Origin: Desulfobulbus elongatus DSM 2908
Lineage (GTDB): Bacteria; Desulfobacterota; Desulfobulbia; Desulfobulbales; Desulfobulbaceae
Reading direction: 5' to 3'
DNA: 64,000 nt
Assembly (NCBI RefSeq): GCF_000621145.1
Contig: NZ_JHZB01000018.1
Coordinates: 1-64,000 of the forward strand
Positions 7,067 through 15,402 of this stretch are shown in pieces; within the stretch, counting starts at the first letter, position 1, and every line of letters begins with the position of its first letter. A program made the position numbers and the translations under genes. The notes under the pieces are model-generated. The model saw only the letters and a list, made by a program, of their open reading frames with translations, did no database searches and was not told the DNA's origin.

Positions 7067-9748
7067 TCACAGTTTTGCAGTTTTCAGGTCAATCGTCAAC
7101 TTGTATTCCGATGGATCTTCGCCCTGTTTGATGGTGAATCCCAGCTTCTTGCCCAGGGCGATCATGTAGCGGTTTTCGGCCAGCACCGTACCCCAGACGA
7201 TCTCCATGCCGCGTTCCTGCGCTATCTCAAGGCATTGCAGCAAGAGCTTGGCGCCGATGCCCTTGCCCTGCCAGGGATCGCCGATGAGCACGGAGAACTC
7301 GCCGCGCCTGCCGTCGGGCTCGCCGACGATGTTGGCCACGCCGAGCATGCGCTCCGTGCCCTCCTCGTCGTCGTCCAGGGCGACGAAGGAGATTTCCCGG
7401 TCGTAGTCCACCTGGGTGAAGCGGGCGAGGATCTCGGGCGAAAGCGTCTTGACCACGCTGAAGAACCGGTAGTAGATGCTGGTGGGGGTGAGCGAATTGA
7501 ACAACTCGACGAAGAGCGGCGCGTCCTCGGGCTTGATCGGCCGGATGAACAGCGGCATCTGCATGTCGGTGAGATCGTGCCGCTCCAGGTGCTGGGGATA
7601 GGGGCTGATCACCAGGTGGAGGTTGTTGAGGTTGTTGGTGTGGCCCTCGGTGCGGTGGATCCGGATGCGGGCGTCGACCGCGCAGGGCTCGCCGTTCTTG
7701 ATCAGCACCGGGTTGATGTCCATCTCGACGATCTCGGGGAAATCGATCACCAGTTGGGAGAGCCGCACCAGGAGTTCTTCCAGCTTGTCCAGGTCGGCCG
7801 GCGGCGTGTTGCGATTGCCCGCCAGCAGCGGCAGGATGCGGGTGGCCTCCATCATCCGCCGGGCGAGCAGCCGGTTGAGCGGCGGCAGGCCCAGGGCCTT
7901 GTCGTCGAGCAGTTCGGCAAAGACGCCGCCCGAGCCGAAACAGAGGACCGGGCCGAAATTGTCGTCGGTCTTGCTGCCGAGCAGCACCTCGAAATCGGCG
8001 CCGGCGATGAAGGGCTGGAGCGAGACCCCGACAATCCGCGCCTCGGGATTGTGCGCCCTGGCGCCGGCCACGATCCGGTGGAAGGCCCGGCGGATATCCT
8101 CCTCGTTGCGCAGGTCGAGCTGCACGCCGCCCGCGTCCGACTTGTGGCTGATGTCCGGCGACACCAGCTTCATGGCCACCGGCATGTCCATGTCGCCGGC
8201 CAGGGCCACCGCCTCGTCGGCCGACACGGCCAGCACGGTCGGGTTCACCGGGATGCCGTAGGCGGCCAGGACCTCCTTGCTCTGGATCTCCGACAGCATC
8301 TCCGTCTCCTGCTCGAAACACTCGTAGATGGTGCGGAAGACCTGGTCCCGGTTGAAATAGAGTTCGGTGGGCAGCTTGGGCGGCGCCTGGGAGAGCAGCT
8401 CCAGGTTCCGGGTGTACTCGACCATGTAGAGAAAGGCGCGCACCGCCCGTTCTGGGGTCTCGTAGGTGGGAATGTCCGCCTGGTTGAGGATGTCGACGGC
8501 TTCGGCTATCCGTTGGCCGCCCATCCAGGAGGCGAAGACCGGCACCCGCTTGCGCCGCACCAGCTTGGCCAGCGCGGCGGCGACGTCCTCCGGCGCGGTC
8601 AGGTCCTGGGGCACCATGATGATGAGGATGCCGTCGAATTCCCTGCTGGCCAGGCAGAGTTCGAGCACCGAGACGAACCGCTCCACCGTGGCGTTGCCGA
8701 GGATGTCGATGGGATTGCCCCGGCTCCAGTAGGGAGGCAGGATCTCGCCCAGCTTGGCCATGATTTCGTCGCTCAGCGGTGCCGGCTCCAGGCCGTACTC
8801 GGCCAGGGTATCGGCGGCCATGACCCCCGGCCCGCCGCCGTTGGTGATGATCGCCAGCCGCGTGCCCGCCGGCCGGGGCTGCTTGGCCATCAGCTCGGCA
8901 CAGTCGAACAGCCGGGCCAGCGAGGGCACCCGCACGATGCCGGCCCGCTTGAAGGCCGCGTCGTAGACCGCGTCCTCGCCGGCCATGGCGCCGATATGGG
9001 TGGAGGCGGCACGGGCGCCGACCCTGCTCTTGCCGGCCTTGAGCACGATGATCGGCTTGATCCGCGATACCGCCCGGGCCGCGCTCATGAACTTGCGGGG
9101 GTTGGTCAGGTTTTCCATGTAGAGGAGGATGGCCTTGACCGAGCCGTCGTTGCCCAGGTAATCGATCAGGTCGCCGAAATCGACATCCAGCATGGAGCCG
9201 ATGGAGACGAAATGGCTAAATCCCATGTTTTCCACGGCAGCCCGGTCGAGGATCGCCGCGCAGATGGCACCGCTCTGGGAAATCACCGCCAGGCTGCCCT
9301 TGGCCGGCATGCCGCCGGCAAAGGTGGCGTTGAGGTTTTTGGCCGGCCGGATGACCCCCATGCAGTTGGGGCCGATGATGCGCATGCCGGACCCCTCGGC
9401 CGCCCCTTGGATCTGTTCCTCGATGAAGGCGCCCTCCTCGCCCAGTTCCTTGCCACCGGCGGAGATGATGATCACCCCCTGGGTGCCGGCCCGCACGCAC
9501 TGGCGGACGATCTCCGGCACGGTGGCGATGGGGGTGGCGATGAGCGCCATTTCCGGCGCCGGCTCCACCTCGGTGATGCTGCGGTACGATTTCAGCCCCC
9601 GCACGGTTTCGTGGTTGGGGTTGACCGGCACGACGGTGCCGCCGTACCCGCCCAGGATGAGGTTGTCGATCAGGGCCGCGCCGATGGAACCCTGCCGGTC
9701 GTTGGCGCCGATCACCGCGATGCTTTTCGGGTCAAAGAATTGTTCCAT
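7067..9748 (-). CDS. ADP-forming acyl-CoA synthetase fused to GNAT acetyltransferase
   Basis: The 893-residue protein combines a CoA-binding domain (starting FFDPKSIAVIGA), a succinyl-CoA-ligase-like flavodoxin domain, an ATP-grasp domain (VAMKLVSPDISHKSDAGG) and a C-terminal GNAT domain (about the last 170 residues, with QGKGIGAKLLLQ as the acetyl-CoA loop). This order is shared by ADP-forming acetyl-CoA synthetases and by the Pat/PatZ protein acetyltransferases. The motif ASTHIGAMAG keeps a histidine at the expected phosphohistidine position, which favours, but does not prove, an active synthetase. The start was set at the ATG with AGGA six bases upstream, 23 codons inside the longest frame. 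Confidence 0.88.
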   Translation of the reverse strand: MEQFFDPKSIAVIGANDRQGSIGAALIDNLILGGYGGTVVPVNPNHETVRGLKSYRSITEVEPAPEMALIATPIATVPEIVRQCVRAGTQGVIIISAGGKELGEEGAFIEEQIQGAAEGSGMRIIGPNCMGVIRPAKNLNATFAGGMPAKGSLAVISQSGAICAAILDRAAVENMGFSHFVSIGSMLDVDFGDLIDYLGNDGSVKAILLYMENLTNPRKFMSAARAVSRIKPIIVLKAGKSRVGARAASTHIGAMAGEDAVYDAAFKRAGIVRVPSLARLFDCAELMAKQPRPAGTRLAIITNGGGPGVMAADTLAEYGLEPAPLSDEIMAKLGEILPPYWSRGNPIDILGNATVERFVSVLELCLASREFDGILIIMVPQDLTAPEDVAAALAKLVRRKRVPVFASWMGGQRIAEAVDILNQADIPTYETPERAVRAFLYMVEYTRNLELLSQAPPKLPTELYFNRDQVFRTIYECFEQETEMLSEIQSKEVLAAYGIPVNPTVLAVSADEAVALAGDMDMPVAMKLVSPDISHKSDAGGVQLDLRNEEDIRRAFHRIVAGARAHNPEARIVGVSLQPFIAGADFEVLLGSKTDDNFGPVLCFGSGGVFAELLDDKALGLPPLNRLLARRMMEATRILPLLAGNRNTPPADLDKLEELLVRLSQLVIDFPEIVEMDINPVLIKNGEPCAVDARIRIHRTEGHTNNLNNLHLVISPYPQHLERHDLTDMQMPLFIRPIKPEDAPLFVELFNSLTPTSIYYRFFSVVKTLSPEILARFTQVDYDREISFVALDDDEEGTERMLGVANIVGEPDGRRGEFSVLIGDPWQGKGIGAKLLLQCLEIAQERGMEIVWGTVLAENRYMIALGKKLGFTIKQGEDPSEYKLTIDLKTAKL

Positions 9749-10079
9749 GGATGGTCCTGGTCCTTGCCGTCGGTTTGATTGATTCTTGGTACTGCCGCGT
9801 GGTGCCCCGCCGGTCATGCCGGGCCGGGCACCGCCTCACCTCACCTACCCTTTCTGCCACCAGTTGACAAGCATTTTGCAGGAAAATGCATGGGGGCGAT
9901 GCCCGCAACGGCCGCCGCCTCCGTTTTTGAACGGTCACGCCGCCGCGTCGCAGAAAAAAACCGATGCGCCACGTGCACATACCTCTTGACGCCGCCGCGC
10001 TTCTCTGCCAAGTTGGCCGGGATCGGTTCCGTCGGCAGCCCCCTGTCGACATGCGTGTCTTTCCCGTTGCGAGCGGTCC
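9749..10079. other. Intergenic stretch between divergent genes
   Basis: About 330 bases separate the acyl-CoA synthetase and response regulator genes, which are divergently transcribed. I see no credible gene here; both promoters presumably lie in it, but no box is clear enough to name. Confidence 0.3.
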
Positions 10080-10442
10080 ATGCCGAAAAGGATACTGGTT
10101 GTCGAGGACGAACAGCTGATCGGTCTGATGCTGGCCGAGGAGGTCCGGGACCTGGGATGCGAGGTCACCGCCGTCGTGACCACCGGCCAGGCGGCGATGC
10201 GGGCCGTCCATCGCGATCCGCCGGATGCCGTGCTGATGGACATCAGCCTCGCCGGCATGCTGGACGGGATCGAAACCGCCCGGATGATCAAGGCCAGGCA
10301 GGACATTCCCATTCTTTTCTTCACCGGCTACCAGGATCGGCAAATGCTCGACCGGGCCCGTTCCGTGCGTCCGGCCGGCATTGTCGACAAGCTCGACTCT
10401 CCCGAAAACATCCGTGCGGCCATCGCCTCCCTGCTCCGGTAG
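10080..10442 (+). CDS. Single-domain response regulator (receiver only)
   Basis: The 120-residue protein is a CheY-like receiver with acidic residues Glu9-Asp10, the phospho-acceptor Asp54 in VLMDIS, the switch threonine in FFTGYQ and the conserved lysine in VDKLD. It has no output domain, so it must act by protein contact or as a phosphorelay intermediate. No histidine kinase is encoded nearby, so its partner is elsewhere in the genome. Confidence 0.9.
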   Translation: MPKRILVVEDEQLIGLMLAEEVRDLGCEVTAVVTTGQAAMRAVHRDPPDAVLMDISLAGMLDGIETARMIKARQDIPILFFTGYQDRQMLDRARSVRPAGIVDKLDSPENIRAAIASLLR

Positions 10443-10612
10443 GTCGGCCTTCGTCCCCTGTGCCTCCCGTTTGCCGGCAACGGCCCAGGTCGGCGGCCCA
10501 TATATTTCCGATAAAGAACCGCCGGGCATTGCCGCTGTTTTCCGCGCCGCTTACAATACAAAAAAGAAAAGCGGATGACGGCCTTGTCCCCATTGCCTAC
10601 AGGAGCACGCCC

Positions 10613-11743
10613 ATGATCGTCGGTATTCTCAAGGAGATCAAGACAGAGGAAAATCGCGTCAGCATGACCCCGGCCGGGGTCGAGATCCTGGTGAAGAACG
10701 GCCACCGGGTGCTGGTGGAGCCGGGTGCGGGCGCGGGCAGCGAGTTCGACGACGCCCGGTATGAACAGGCCGGCGCGGTGATGGTGGCCGGGCCGGCCGA
10801 GGTGTACCGGCAGGCCGAAATGGTGCTCCACGTCAAGGAGCCCCAGCCGGCGGAATACGGCATGATCCGGCCGGGGCAGGTGCTGTTCACCTATTTCCAT
10901 TTCGCCGCCTCGGAGGAGCTGACCAGGGCGATGATGGTCAGCCGGGCGGTGTGCATCGCCTACGAGACGCTCACCGACCAAAGCGGCGGGCTGCCGCTGC
11001 TCACGCCGATGAGCGAGATCGCGGGCCGGATGGCGGCCCAGGAGGCGGCCAGGTATCTGGAACGCAGCCAGGGCGGGCGCGGCATCCTCATGGGCGGCGT
11101 GCCGGGCGTGGCCCCGGCCCGGGTCCTGATCCTCGGGGGCGGCGTGGTCGGCACGGAGGCGGCGCGGATCGCCTGCGGCCTCGGGGCGACGGTGCATCTG
11201 CTCGACACCAGCCTGCCCCGCCTGCGCCATCTGGCCGAGGTGCTGCCCGGCAACTGCACCCTGCTGATGTCCTCGCCGGCCGCCATCCGCGAACTGGCGG
11301 GCCAGGTCGATGCCGTCATCGGCGCGGTCCTGCTGCCCGGCGCCAAGGCACCCAAGCTGATCACCCGCGAGTTGCTGGCCACCATGAAACAGAGGGCGGT
11401 GGTGGTCGATGTCGCCATCGACCAGGGCGGCTGCTGCGAAACCTCACGCCCGACCACCCACAGCCGGCCGGTGTTCGAGGTGGACGGCATCCTCCATTAC
11501 TGCGTCGCCAACATGCCCGGCGCCGTGCCCCTGACCTCGACCCTGGCCCTGACCAACGCGACCCTGCCCTATGTCCTGGCCCTGGCCGACAAGGGATGGC
11601 AGCGGGCCGCGCAGGACGATCCCGGCATCGGCCGGGGCGTCAACATGGTGGACGGCCGCATCGCCTGCCAGGGCGTTGCCGAGGCCTTCGACCTGCCCTT
11701 CACCCTCCTGGCCGCCCTGGAGACATCAGGCCACGGACCGTGA
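10613..11743 (+). CDS. ald: Alanine dehydrogenase
   Basis: The 376-residue enzyme would interconvert alanine and pyruvate plus ammonia with NAD. It starts MIVGILKEIK, has the N-terminal substrate domain with RVSMTPAGV and HVKEPQ, a Rossmann segment VLILGGGVVGTEAAR, and near the end the conserved HYCVANMPGAVP motif. Length and order match the family. An AGGAG site lies seven bases before the ATG. The gene is separate from the response regulator upstream, with about 170 bases between them. Confidence 0.95.
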   Translation: MIVGILKEIKTEENRVSMTPAGVEILVKNGHRVLVEPGAGAGSEFDDARYEQAGAVMVAGPAEVYRQAEMVLHVKEPQPAEYGMIRPGQVLFTYFHFAASEELTRAMMVSRAVCIAYETLTDQSGGLPLLTPMSEIAGRMAAQEAARYLERSQGGRGILMGGVPGVAPARVLILGGGVVGTEAARIACGLGATVHLLDTSLPRLRHLAEVLPGNCTLLMSSPAAIRELAGQVDAVIGAVLLPGAKAPKLITRELLATMKQRAVVVDVAIDQGGCCETSRPTTHSRPVFEVDGILHYCVANMPGAVPLTSTLALTNATLPYVLALADKGWQRAAQDDPGIGRGVNMVDGRIACQGVAEAFDLPFTLLAALETSGHGP

Positions 11744-11849
11744 CCGGCACGAACGAAAAATAATGCGCCCAACACGGCGAATTATGGTATAAAGCGATCG
11801 GGCAGGGGGTGGGGAAAGACGCTAATCCCTGCGTTCGTGAGGTACGGAA

Positions 11850-12209
11850 ATGGGAAAGAAAACGCTTCGTGTCCTTATCTGCTGTCTGCTGCTGGTGCCG
11901 TTCGCGCCCACGGCGGGATGGAGCCATCATCACGGCGGCGCGGCCTTGGCCTGGGGATTGACCGGATTTTTCCTGGGCTCGGTGCTGACCTCCATCGCCT
12001 ATCGCCCGCCGGCGGTGGTCTATGCGGCGCCTCCTCCTCCGGCCTATTACGCGCCACCGCCGATCACCACCTATGCCCCGGCCGTGCCGCCGGGCATGTG
12101 TCGGTGGGAGCGCTACGTGCTCGACCAGTACGGCCGGACCCTGCTCGACCGCTCCGGCAACCCGATCAAGGAATACACCCTCGGTTCCTGCCAATATCCC
12201 CCGTATTGA
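11850..12209 (+). CDS. Small secreted or membrane protein, proline/tyrosine-rich
   Basis: The 119-residue product begins with a signal-like segment (MGKKTLRVLICCLLLVPFA) and has a second hydrophobic stretch with a glycine-rich character. A linker rich in APPPP and YAPPP follows, then a C-terminal part with RYVLDQYGRTLLDRSG. This resembles small periplasmic proteins with no assigned function. A GAGG site seven bases upstream supports the start. I do not recognise a named family. Confidence 0.6.
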   Translation: MGKKTLRVLICCLLLVPFAPTAGWSHHHGGAALAWGLTGFFLGSVLTSIAYRPPAVVYAAPPPPAYYAPPPITTYAPAVPPGMCRWERYVLDQYGRTLLDRSGNPIKEYTLGSCQYPPY

Positions 12210-12283
12210 CCGTTGATGGAAAATGATCCTCCGCTGCTTGGGCAGTCTGATGCTCAAATTTTGAAAAACAGATGGACGCCCTT

Positions 12284-12319
12284 GTTTCATGAAACAGAAA
12301 GGATTACGTTACATGAAAC
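12284..12319 (+). promoter_or_regulatory. Two palindromic operator-like boxes before mazEF
   Basis: GTTTCATGAAAC at 12284-12295 is a perfect 12-base palindrome. GTTACATGAAAC at 12308-12319 repeats it with one change, with start points 24 bases apart. The second box ends just before the AGGAGG site of the antitoxin gene. This is the place where toxin-antitoxin pairs bind to repress their own operon, so self-regulation by MazEF is the likely role. Confidence 0.65.
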
Positions 12320-12331
12320 AGGAGGTGCGAA

Positions 12332-12541
12332 ATGAGTGGAACAACAGAGCGGGTGCGAAAGCACCGTGAAAAATTGCGTCAAGCCGGATTGAGGCCTGTC
12401 CAGATATGGATTCCTGACACGCGACGACCGGGGTTTGCGGAGGAATGCCGTCGGCAATCGCTGGTCCTGCTGAACGATCCGCACGAAACAGAAATCATGA
12501 CGTGGGTCGAGGCGGTAACGGATTTTGAGGACTGGAAGTGA
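12332..12541 (+). CDS. mazE: MazE-like antitoxin (DUF3018 type)
   Basis: The 69-residue protein starts with ERVRKHREKLRQAGLRP, reads VQIWIPDTRRPGFAEEC, and ends in an acidic segment with FEDWK. This is the layout of short MazE3/DUF3018 antitoxins, with an N-terminal DNA-binding part and a toxin-binding tail. A very strong AGGAGG site precedes it. Its stop codon overlaps the toxin start (TGATG), the usual coupling for such pairs. Confidence 0.82.
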   Translation: MSGTTERVRKHREKLRQAGLRPVQIWIPDTRRPGFAEECRRQSLVLLNDPHETEIMTWVEAVTDFEDWK

Positions 12542-12864
12542 TGCGCGGCGATATCGTCGCGGTTGTCTTGCCGGGCGCATATGGAAAACCGCGCCCGGCT
12601 TTGATTGTGCAGTCCGACCTTTTCGACGCCCATCCTTCGGTTTCGGTCCTGCCGATCACCAGCGAATTGCGCGAAACGCCCCTGTTCCGCGTGCCAATCT
12701 CGCCAACAGCGGGCAATGGCCTGCACAAGCCGTCCGAAATCATGGTGGATAAGACAACAACCATACCGCGCGAAAAAATAGGCGACGTGATCGGCAGGGC
12801 CGACTATGCGCTTATGCAGGAAATCGACCGCTGTTTGGCATTATTTCTTGGAGTCGCGAAGTGA
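12541..12864 (+). CDS. mazF: MazF/PemK-type endoribonuclease toxin
   Basis: The 107-residue protein has the PemK/MazF hallmarks: RGDIVAVVLPG at the N-terminus, KPRPALIVQSD, a PITSELRET segment, KPSEIMVDK, and a C-terminal IGRADYALMQEI helix. Family members cut mRNA at short motifs and are held inactive by the antitoxin. The start at 12541 overlaps the antitoxin stop by one base; a GTG three bases earlier is possible. The frame is intact, in contrast with the broken HigBA-type pair next to it. Confidence 0.88.
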   Translation: MRGDIVAVVLPGAYGKPRPALIVQSDLFDAHPSVSVLPITSELRETPLFRVPISPTAGNGLHKPSEIMVDKTTTIPREKIGDVIGRADYALMQEIDRCLALFLGVAK

Positions 12865-13249
12865 TCGAATTCGCCAAGAGTATATCCCGCCGCTGATCGT
12901 TTATGCGGATGCGCCACCGGCCTTCCCGGCCCCGGCTGCTTCTCTGATGGGGAGGAATGCGGCGCATCGTCCTCTCCTGCACCACTCTGCCGCGCGGGGC
13001 ACGGATTCCGCCGCTGAGAAAACTCCACCACCGCCAATGTACAGCCCAGGGCTTTGATCACCTTGACGATGGTGTCGAAGCGCGGACGTCCTCCAGGGGC
13101 AAGCGATTTGTAGAGGCTTGCCCTGGTCACTCCCGCCTGTCTGGAATTTTGGTCATGCCCTTTGTCCTGGCAGCCGTGTTGAGGGCGTGGATGAATTCCT
13201 CTTCCGTTCCTTCCTCGACAACGTCGAACGAGCGGGTTTTGACGGTCAT
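12804..13249 (-). pseudogene. HigA-type antidote gene broken by a one-base deletion
   Basis: From the ATG at 13249, the frame reads MTVKTRSFDVVEEG and then AARTKGMTKI, after which it shifts and stops. The continuation lies in another frame: VTRASLYKSLAPGG, then RFDTIVKVIKALG, the usual helix-turn-helix end of addiction-module antidotes. Restoring one base between 13144 and 13145 would rejoin the halves as MTKIARQAGVTRAS. The second frame then runs on unusually far, to 12804, overlapping the end of mazF, so the true C-terminus is also lost. A GGAGG site remains in front of the start. Confidence 0.75.
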
Positions 13250-13252
13250 ACC

Positions 13253-13450
13253 TTATTCCTCCATGTTTGCCATGATTTCAGAGATCCTTGCGATATCCTG
13301 GCCTGGGTCGATTTATTGCCACCGGCCAAAAGGAGAATGACTGTATTATTTCTGATGGGGTAATAAATCCGGTAGCCGGGGCCGAAAAACATTCTCAATT
13401 CAAATAGATTTGCTGAGTATCCTGAAAGATACAATGGCCAATTGAAGCGA
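13253..13450 (-). pseudogene. HigB/RelE-like toxin gene, truncated and frameshifted
   Basis: The segment FELRMFFGPGYRIYY followed by VILLLAGGNKSTQA is characteristic of phage-derived Gp49-like HigB killer proteins. After NKSTQA the family ending DIARISEIMANMEE appears in a different frame, so one base is missing around 13299-13306. The N-terminal third of the toxin is not present; the frame upstream of about 13450 runs into a repeat. The stop lies three bases before the antidote ATG, the normal toxin-first order for this family. Confidence 0.7.
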
Positions 13451-13582
13451 CTGCGCGCTGGTCGGACGCTCCGGAGGGGGGATGGTTTTCCGGAGCTATC
13501 TGGCTCCGGCCCCATTGAAGCGAACAAGAGGCAATGTCAATCGTTGCCTCTGATTCTGGTTTTCCGGAGCTATCTGGCTCCG
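13441..13582 (+). CRISPR. Possible CRISPR relic: two repeats plus a degenerate one
   Basis: A 25-base word starting GGTTTTCCGGAGC occurs at 13484-13508 and 13558-13582. The first copy continues into CCCCATTGAAGC (to 13521), the kind of 3' end seen in many CRISPR repeats. ATTGAAGC also appears at 13441-13448 after unrelated sequence. Between these lie unrelated 35- and 36-base segments (13449-13483 and 13522-13557), the size of spacers. The repeat holds a stem, CCGGAGC-TATCTG-GCTCCGG. The last copy loses its 3' end, as terminal repeats do. There are no cas genes in the window. Against this, the second segment is itself a hairpin, so an unrelated hairpin array is possible. Confidence 0.45.
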
Positions 13583-13639
13583 CCCCCCAAAAACACCATC
13601 ACGCCACCAACAACAAACAACAAAACGAGATAAAAGAGA

Positions 13640-14161
13640 ATGGAAGCAGGAAAGAACAGGTCGCTTCACCGGTGGATGCGCATATTGCACCGGGACATCG
13701 GTTTTTTTGTCGTCGGCCTGACCGTGATCTACGGTGTCAGCGGTATCATGCTGACCTATCGTGAAACCGGCTTGTTGAAGAGTGAAACCCATATTGAGAA
13801 AACTGTTGCGCCCGGACTGGACAGCAACCAGCTCGGCCGAGCCCTCCATCTTAAAAAAATGGAGGTAATCGGCGAAGATGAACAGGCAATTCGTTTTACC
13901 GGCGGAATCTATGACAAAACAACGGGAACCGCATCGTATACGAGCCAGGAGCTTCCGCTGGTATTGAGGAAATTGAACGACCTGCACAAAGTGCCCAGCC
14001 ATGATCCACGGCAGTGGTTCACGGTGCTGTATGCGCTGTGCCTTGTATTCCTCGCGATCTCTTCTTTCTGGATGTACAAACCTGAAAGCAGATACTTCAA
14101 ACGATCCGTTGCCATTGCCGCCGCCGGTGTCATCGTCGCGGCAGTACTGGTGCTCCTCTAA
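13640..14161 (+). CDS. PepSY-associated transmembrane protein
   Basis: The 173-residue protein has an N-terminal helix in the pattern HRDIGFFVVGLTVIYGVSG, a soluble loop of about 75 residues (40-130), and two C-terminal hydrophobic helices (about 131-150 and 155-172). This is the arrangement of short PepSY-TM proteins, which are often found next to iron or siderophore uptake genes. It converges with the TonB operon, which supports a link with metal uptake, but no enzymatic motif is visible. The gene is noticeably lower in GC than its neighbours. Confidence 0.7.
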   Translation: MEAGKNRSLHRWMRILHRDIGFFVVGLTVIYGVSGIMLTYRETGLLKSETHIEKTVAPGLDSNQLGRALHLKKMEVIGEDEQAIRFTGGIYDKTTGTASYTSQELPLVLRKLNDLHKVPSHDPRQWFTVLYALCLVFLAISSFWMYKPESRYFKRSVAIAAAGVIVAAVLVLL

Positions 14162-14281
14162 CCGGGAATATTCTCCGATCCTCGGGAATACGCGCTCGCG
14201 GCCGTCGCCGTCTTTTTAATGAATAGATGAGCCCGTCCCGTCGGACCTCGAATAGGGCCGAGACGCGGCCCGCAACCCACG

Positions 14282-15022
14282 CTATTTTCTGAGATTGAAG
14301 ACGATGGGGAGGGTGAGGTGGGCAGGTGCGGGCGGTTTGGGGAAGGGCACAATGCTGCGGATGGTGGTGACCACGGCTGTATCCAGGATCTCGTGCCCTG
14401 AGCTTACGACAATGGCGATGTCCTCGGCCCGGCCGTCCTTCTTGAGCAGGAAAGAGACCACCACCTTGCCGGAGAGACCCATGCGCCGGGCTGTGGCGGG
14501 GAAGGTCAGGTGCTTCATGATCAGCCGGCGCACATATTCGTACGAATAGGGCAGACCGCCGCCGCCATCGCCGCTGCCCGTCGGTTGGCCGCCGGCCGCC
14601 GTCTGGCCCGCGCCGGCATGGGCCGCGGTTCCGGCGGTGCCGCCCTGCTCGGCTTGCAGGGCATCCTGCGCTGTCTCCGTCTGGGCGGTCGCCTCTTCCG
14701 GGGCCGGCTCCGGTCGCGGTTCCTGCTTCGGCGGGGTTTGCACCTGCTTGGCCGGTTTTTTCTTCGCCACCTTTGGCGGAGCCTTTACCGGCTTCTTCTT
14801 CGGCTCGGGCGGTTGTTCCGGGGCGGGAGCGGCCTGCGGTTGCGGGGCTTCCGGTCCGGGAGGCGGTCCGGTGCCCGCATGGGCCGACTCGGCGATGGCC
14901 AGGGAAAAATCGATCACCAACGGGGTCTCGGGCTCCGCATACCTGCTGAACAAAAGCACGCCGAGCACGACCAAGGCGTGCACGACCAGGGAGAGTTGGG
15001 TGGCCTTGGTCTGGGGCGTCAT
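14282..15022 (-). CDS. tonB: TonB energy-transducing protein
   Basis: The 246-residue protein has one N-terminal membrane helix and a proline/lysine-rich spacer (residues about 55-130, with PEPKKKPVKAPPK). A glycine-rich linker follows, then a C-terminal TonB domain starting near VRRLIMKHLTFPATARRMGL and ending LTLPIVFNLRK. It would couple the proton-motive force to the two outer-membrane receptors of the same operon. Its ATG overlaps the exbD stop by four bases (ATGA), and it is the last gene of the 13-gene operon. Confidence 0.93.
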   Translation of the reverse strand: MTPQTKATQLSLVVHALVVLGVLLFSRYAEPETPLVIDFSLAIAESAHAGTGPPPGPEAPQPQAAPAPEQPPEPKKKPVKAPPKVAKKKPAKQVQTPPKQEPRPEPAPEEATAQTETAQDALQAEQGGTAGTAAHAGAGQTAAGGQPTGSGDGGGGLPYSYEYVRRLIMKHLTFPATARRMGLSGKVVVSFLLKKDGRAEDIAIVVSSGHEILDTAVVTTIRSIVPFPKPPAPAHLTLPIVFNLRK

Positions 15023-15402
15023 GGGCTCTGTTCGGTTTGCAGGCTGAGACGGGTGAAACCGCACTGCCTGATGGCGGCAAAGACATCGACAAACCCCTGC
15101 AGGACCAACTCCCTGTCCGCCCGCACCAGAATGGGTGTTTCCCGGTCAAACCCCTCCAGGATTGCGGTGAGCTGGTCGAGGGACATCTCTTCCGCGTCCA
15201 GCCAGATCCGCCCCTCCTTGTTGATCACCACGGTGCGGGGATGCAGGTCCTGGATCTCCTCGCTCTCCTGGGTTTTGGGCAGCTCCACCTTGATACCGCC
15301 GGTGGCGATGAAGGTGGAGGTGGTGAGGACGATGGTCAGCAGCACCAGCATGACGTCGACCAGCGGGATGACGTTTAAGTAATCAAATTCCTTCTCGTCC
15401 AT
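15019..15402 (-). CDS. exbD: ExbD-type biopolymer transport protein
   Basis: The 127-residue protein has one helix near the N-terminus (NVIPLVDVMLVLLTIVL), with the functional aspartate in PLVDVML, and a periplasmic domain with VVINKEGRIWLD and PILVRADREL. With ExbB it forms the proton channel that powers TonB. The gene starts 20 bases inside exbB and its stop overlaps tonB, so translation of the three is coupled. Confidence 0.93.
   Translation of the reverse strand: MDEKEFDYLNVIPLVDVMLVLLTIVLTTSTFIATGGIKVELPKTQESEEIQDLHPRTVVINKEGRIWLDAEEMSLDQLTAILEGFDRETPILVRADRELVLQGFVDVFAAIRQCGFTRLSLQTEQSP

Noticed and set aside
7067-9748. Calling the fusion protein Pat/PatZ protein acetyltransferase
   Set aside because: The domain order fits, but the retained phosphohistidine motif equally fits an active acyl-CoA synthetase, so a neutral name was used.
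6998-9778. A 926-codon open frame on the plus strand opposite the acyl-CoA synthetase gene
   Set aside because: It is a shadow of the real gene; composition is low-complexity and no family pattern appears.
13522-13557. Treating the hairpin AGAGGCAA-N9-TTGCCTCT as a terminator of the PepSY or toxin gene
   Set aside because: It lies upstream of both divergent genes, has no T-run in the right place, and falls exactly between the two repeat copies.
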